A stretch of 14,092 nucleotides of DNA from Planctomycetota bacterium (GTDB lineage: Bacteria; Planctomycetota; UBA1135; UBA2386). The position numbers were made by a program, and so were the translations under genes. The stretch lies in contig JAGQRA010000750.1 in NCBI GenBank assembly GCA_020425885.1, positions 1-14,092 of the forward strand, read 5' to 3'. The notes beneath the pieces are model-generated. The model made no database searches, was not told where the DNA came from, and was given only the letters and a program-made list of their open reading frames with translations. Of the stretch, positions 13,878 through 14,092 are shown in pieces (within the stretch, counting starts at the first letter, position 1; each line of letters begins with the position of its first letter).

Positions 13878-14092
13878 GGCGAACTCACCCCACGACGCGC
13901 TGTTCCGCTACACGTTCGGCCAGCCCGAGCACGCGGCCCCGCTGCTGCGAGCGCTGCTGCCACCCGAGGTGGCGGCAGGGCTCGACTGGTCGACGTTGAC
14001 CCTGCTGTCGGGCACTCGCATCGACCGCAGCCTGGGTCGGCGGCAGACCGACCTGCTGTACTCGATCGAGTCGACCGCGGGCACGGTCTACG
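13876..14092 (+). CDS. Rpn-family PD-(D/E)XK nuclease / transposase_31-like protein (3' end missing)
   Basis: The first 72 codons only; the frame is open to the right edge. The N terminus reads HDALFRYTFGQPEHA, then LLRALLPPEV, LDWSTLTLL, and RRQTDLLYSIE. This is the typical opening of the Rpn (PF04754) family: an HD..F...F start, an LP segment, and the D-L-L-Y strand whose Asp is the first acidic residue of the nuclease core. Family members promote RecA-independent recombination in E. coli and have been considered possible toxins or defence nucleases. ATG at 13876 has GGAG 6 nt upstream. The gene is separated by 183 bp from the DUF4956 gene and has its own leader hairpin, so it is probably a separate transcript. 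Completeness cannot be judged because the rest is outside the window. Confidence 0.82.
   Translation, partial: MANSPHDALFRYTFGQPEHAAPLLRALLPPEVAAGLDWSTLTLLSGTRIDRSLGRRQTDLLYSIESTAGTVY

Overview
This is a very GC-rich (roughly 70 percent by eye), densely coded bacterial window with twelve supportable features of gene rank: eleven protein genes, of which two are cut by the window edges, and one tRNA. Two unrelated caspase-fold architectures, a kinase-like/caspase fusion, a CotH/VTC/DUF4956 operon and an Rpn nuclease gene together suggest a large-genome, high-GC lineage. Planctomycetota is the best guess and Myxococcota the alternative. This is an inference from gene content, not from a marker gene.

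Layout. (1) 2-1786 (+) is the 3' part of an orthocaspase-like gene with a DUF4384-type tail. It converges on and overlaps by 26 bp a minus-strand gene (3551-1761) encoding a kinase-like domain that has lost its catalytic aspartates, a membrane helix and a second caspase domain. (2) Upstream of that on the minus strand lies a Rhizobium etli-type L-asparaginase (4723-3692), whose GTG start puts all active-site residues on almost exactly the published numbering. (3) Between the asparaginase and a divergent DUF151 (bifunctional nuclease) gene is an 81-bp near-perfect palindrome (4746-4826). (4) tRNA-Ser(UGA) follows at 5333-5422. (5) A minus-strand DUF5685-like helical protein with a 12-cysteine tail (6516-5509) is divergent from a plus-strand lipoprotein alpha/beta hydrolase (6676-8109).

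(6) 8196-13692 (+) is a tight four-gene operon with 4-bp overlap, 11-bp overlap and 4-bp gap. It encodes an unrecognised membrane-anchored protein with TPR-like helices and a beta-rich domain, a membrane-anchored CotH kinase-like protein fused to a parallel beta-helix, a VTC polyphosphate-polymerase-like domain protein, and a DUF4956 membrane protein. VTC, DUF4956 and CotH genes are known to recur together in bacteria but their joint job is not established. I infer a system that joins cytoplasmic polyphosphate chemistry to a surface-exposed kinase or adhesin. This is the best candidate for an undescribed system in the window. (7) The right edge holds the first 72 codons of an Rpn-family nuclease gene, whose ribosome-binding site sits in the loop of a perfect hairpin that also contains the first two bases of the start codon.

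No stretch over 300 bases lacks a gene. The longest gaps are 13693-13875 (183 bp, with three hairpins), 6517-6675 (divergent promoter region, nothing decisive seen), 3552-3691 (one hairpin) and 4724-4856 (the palindrome).
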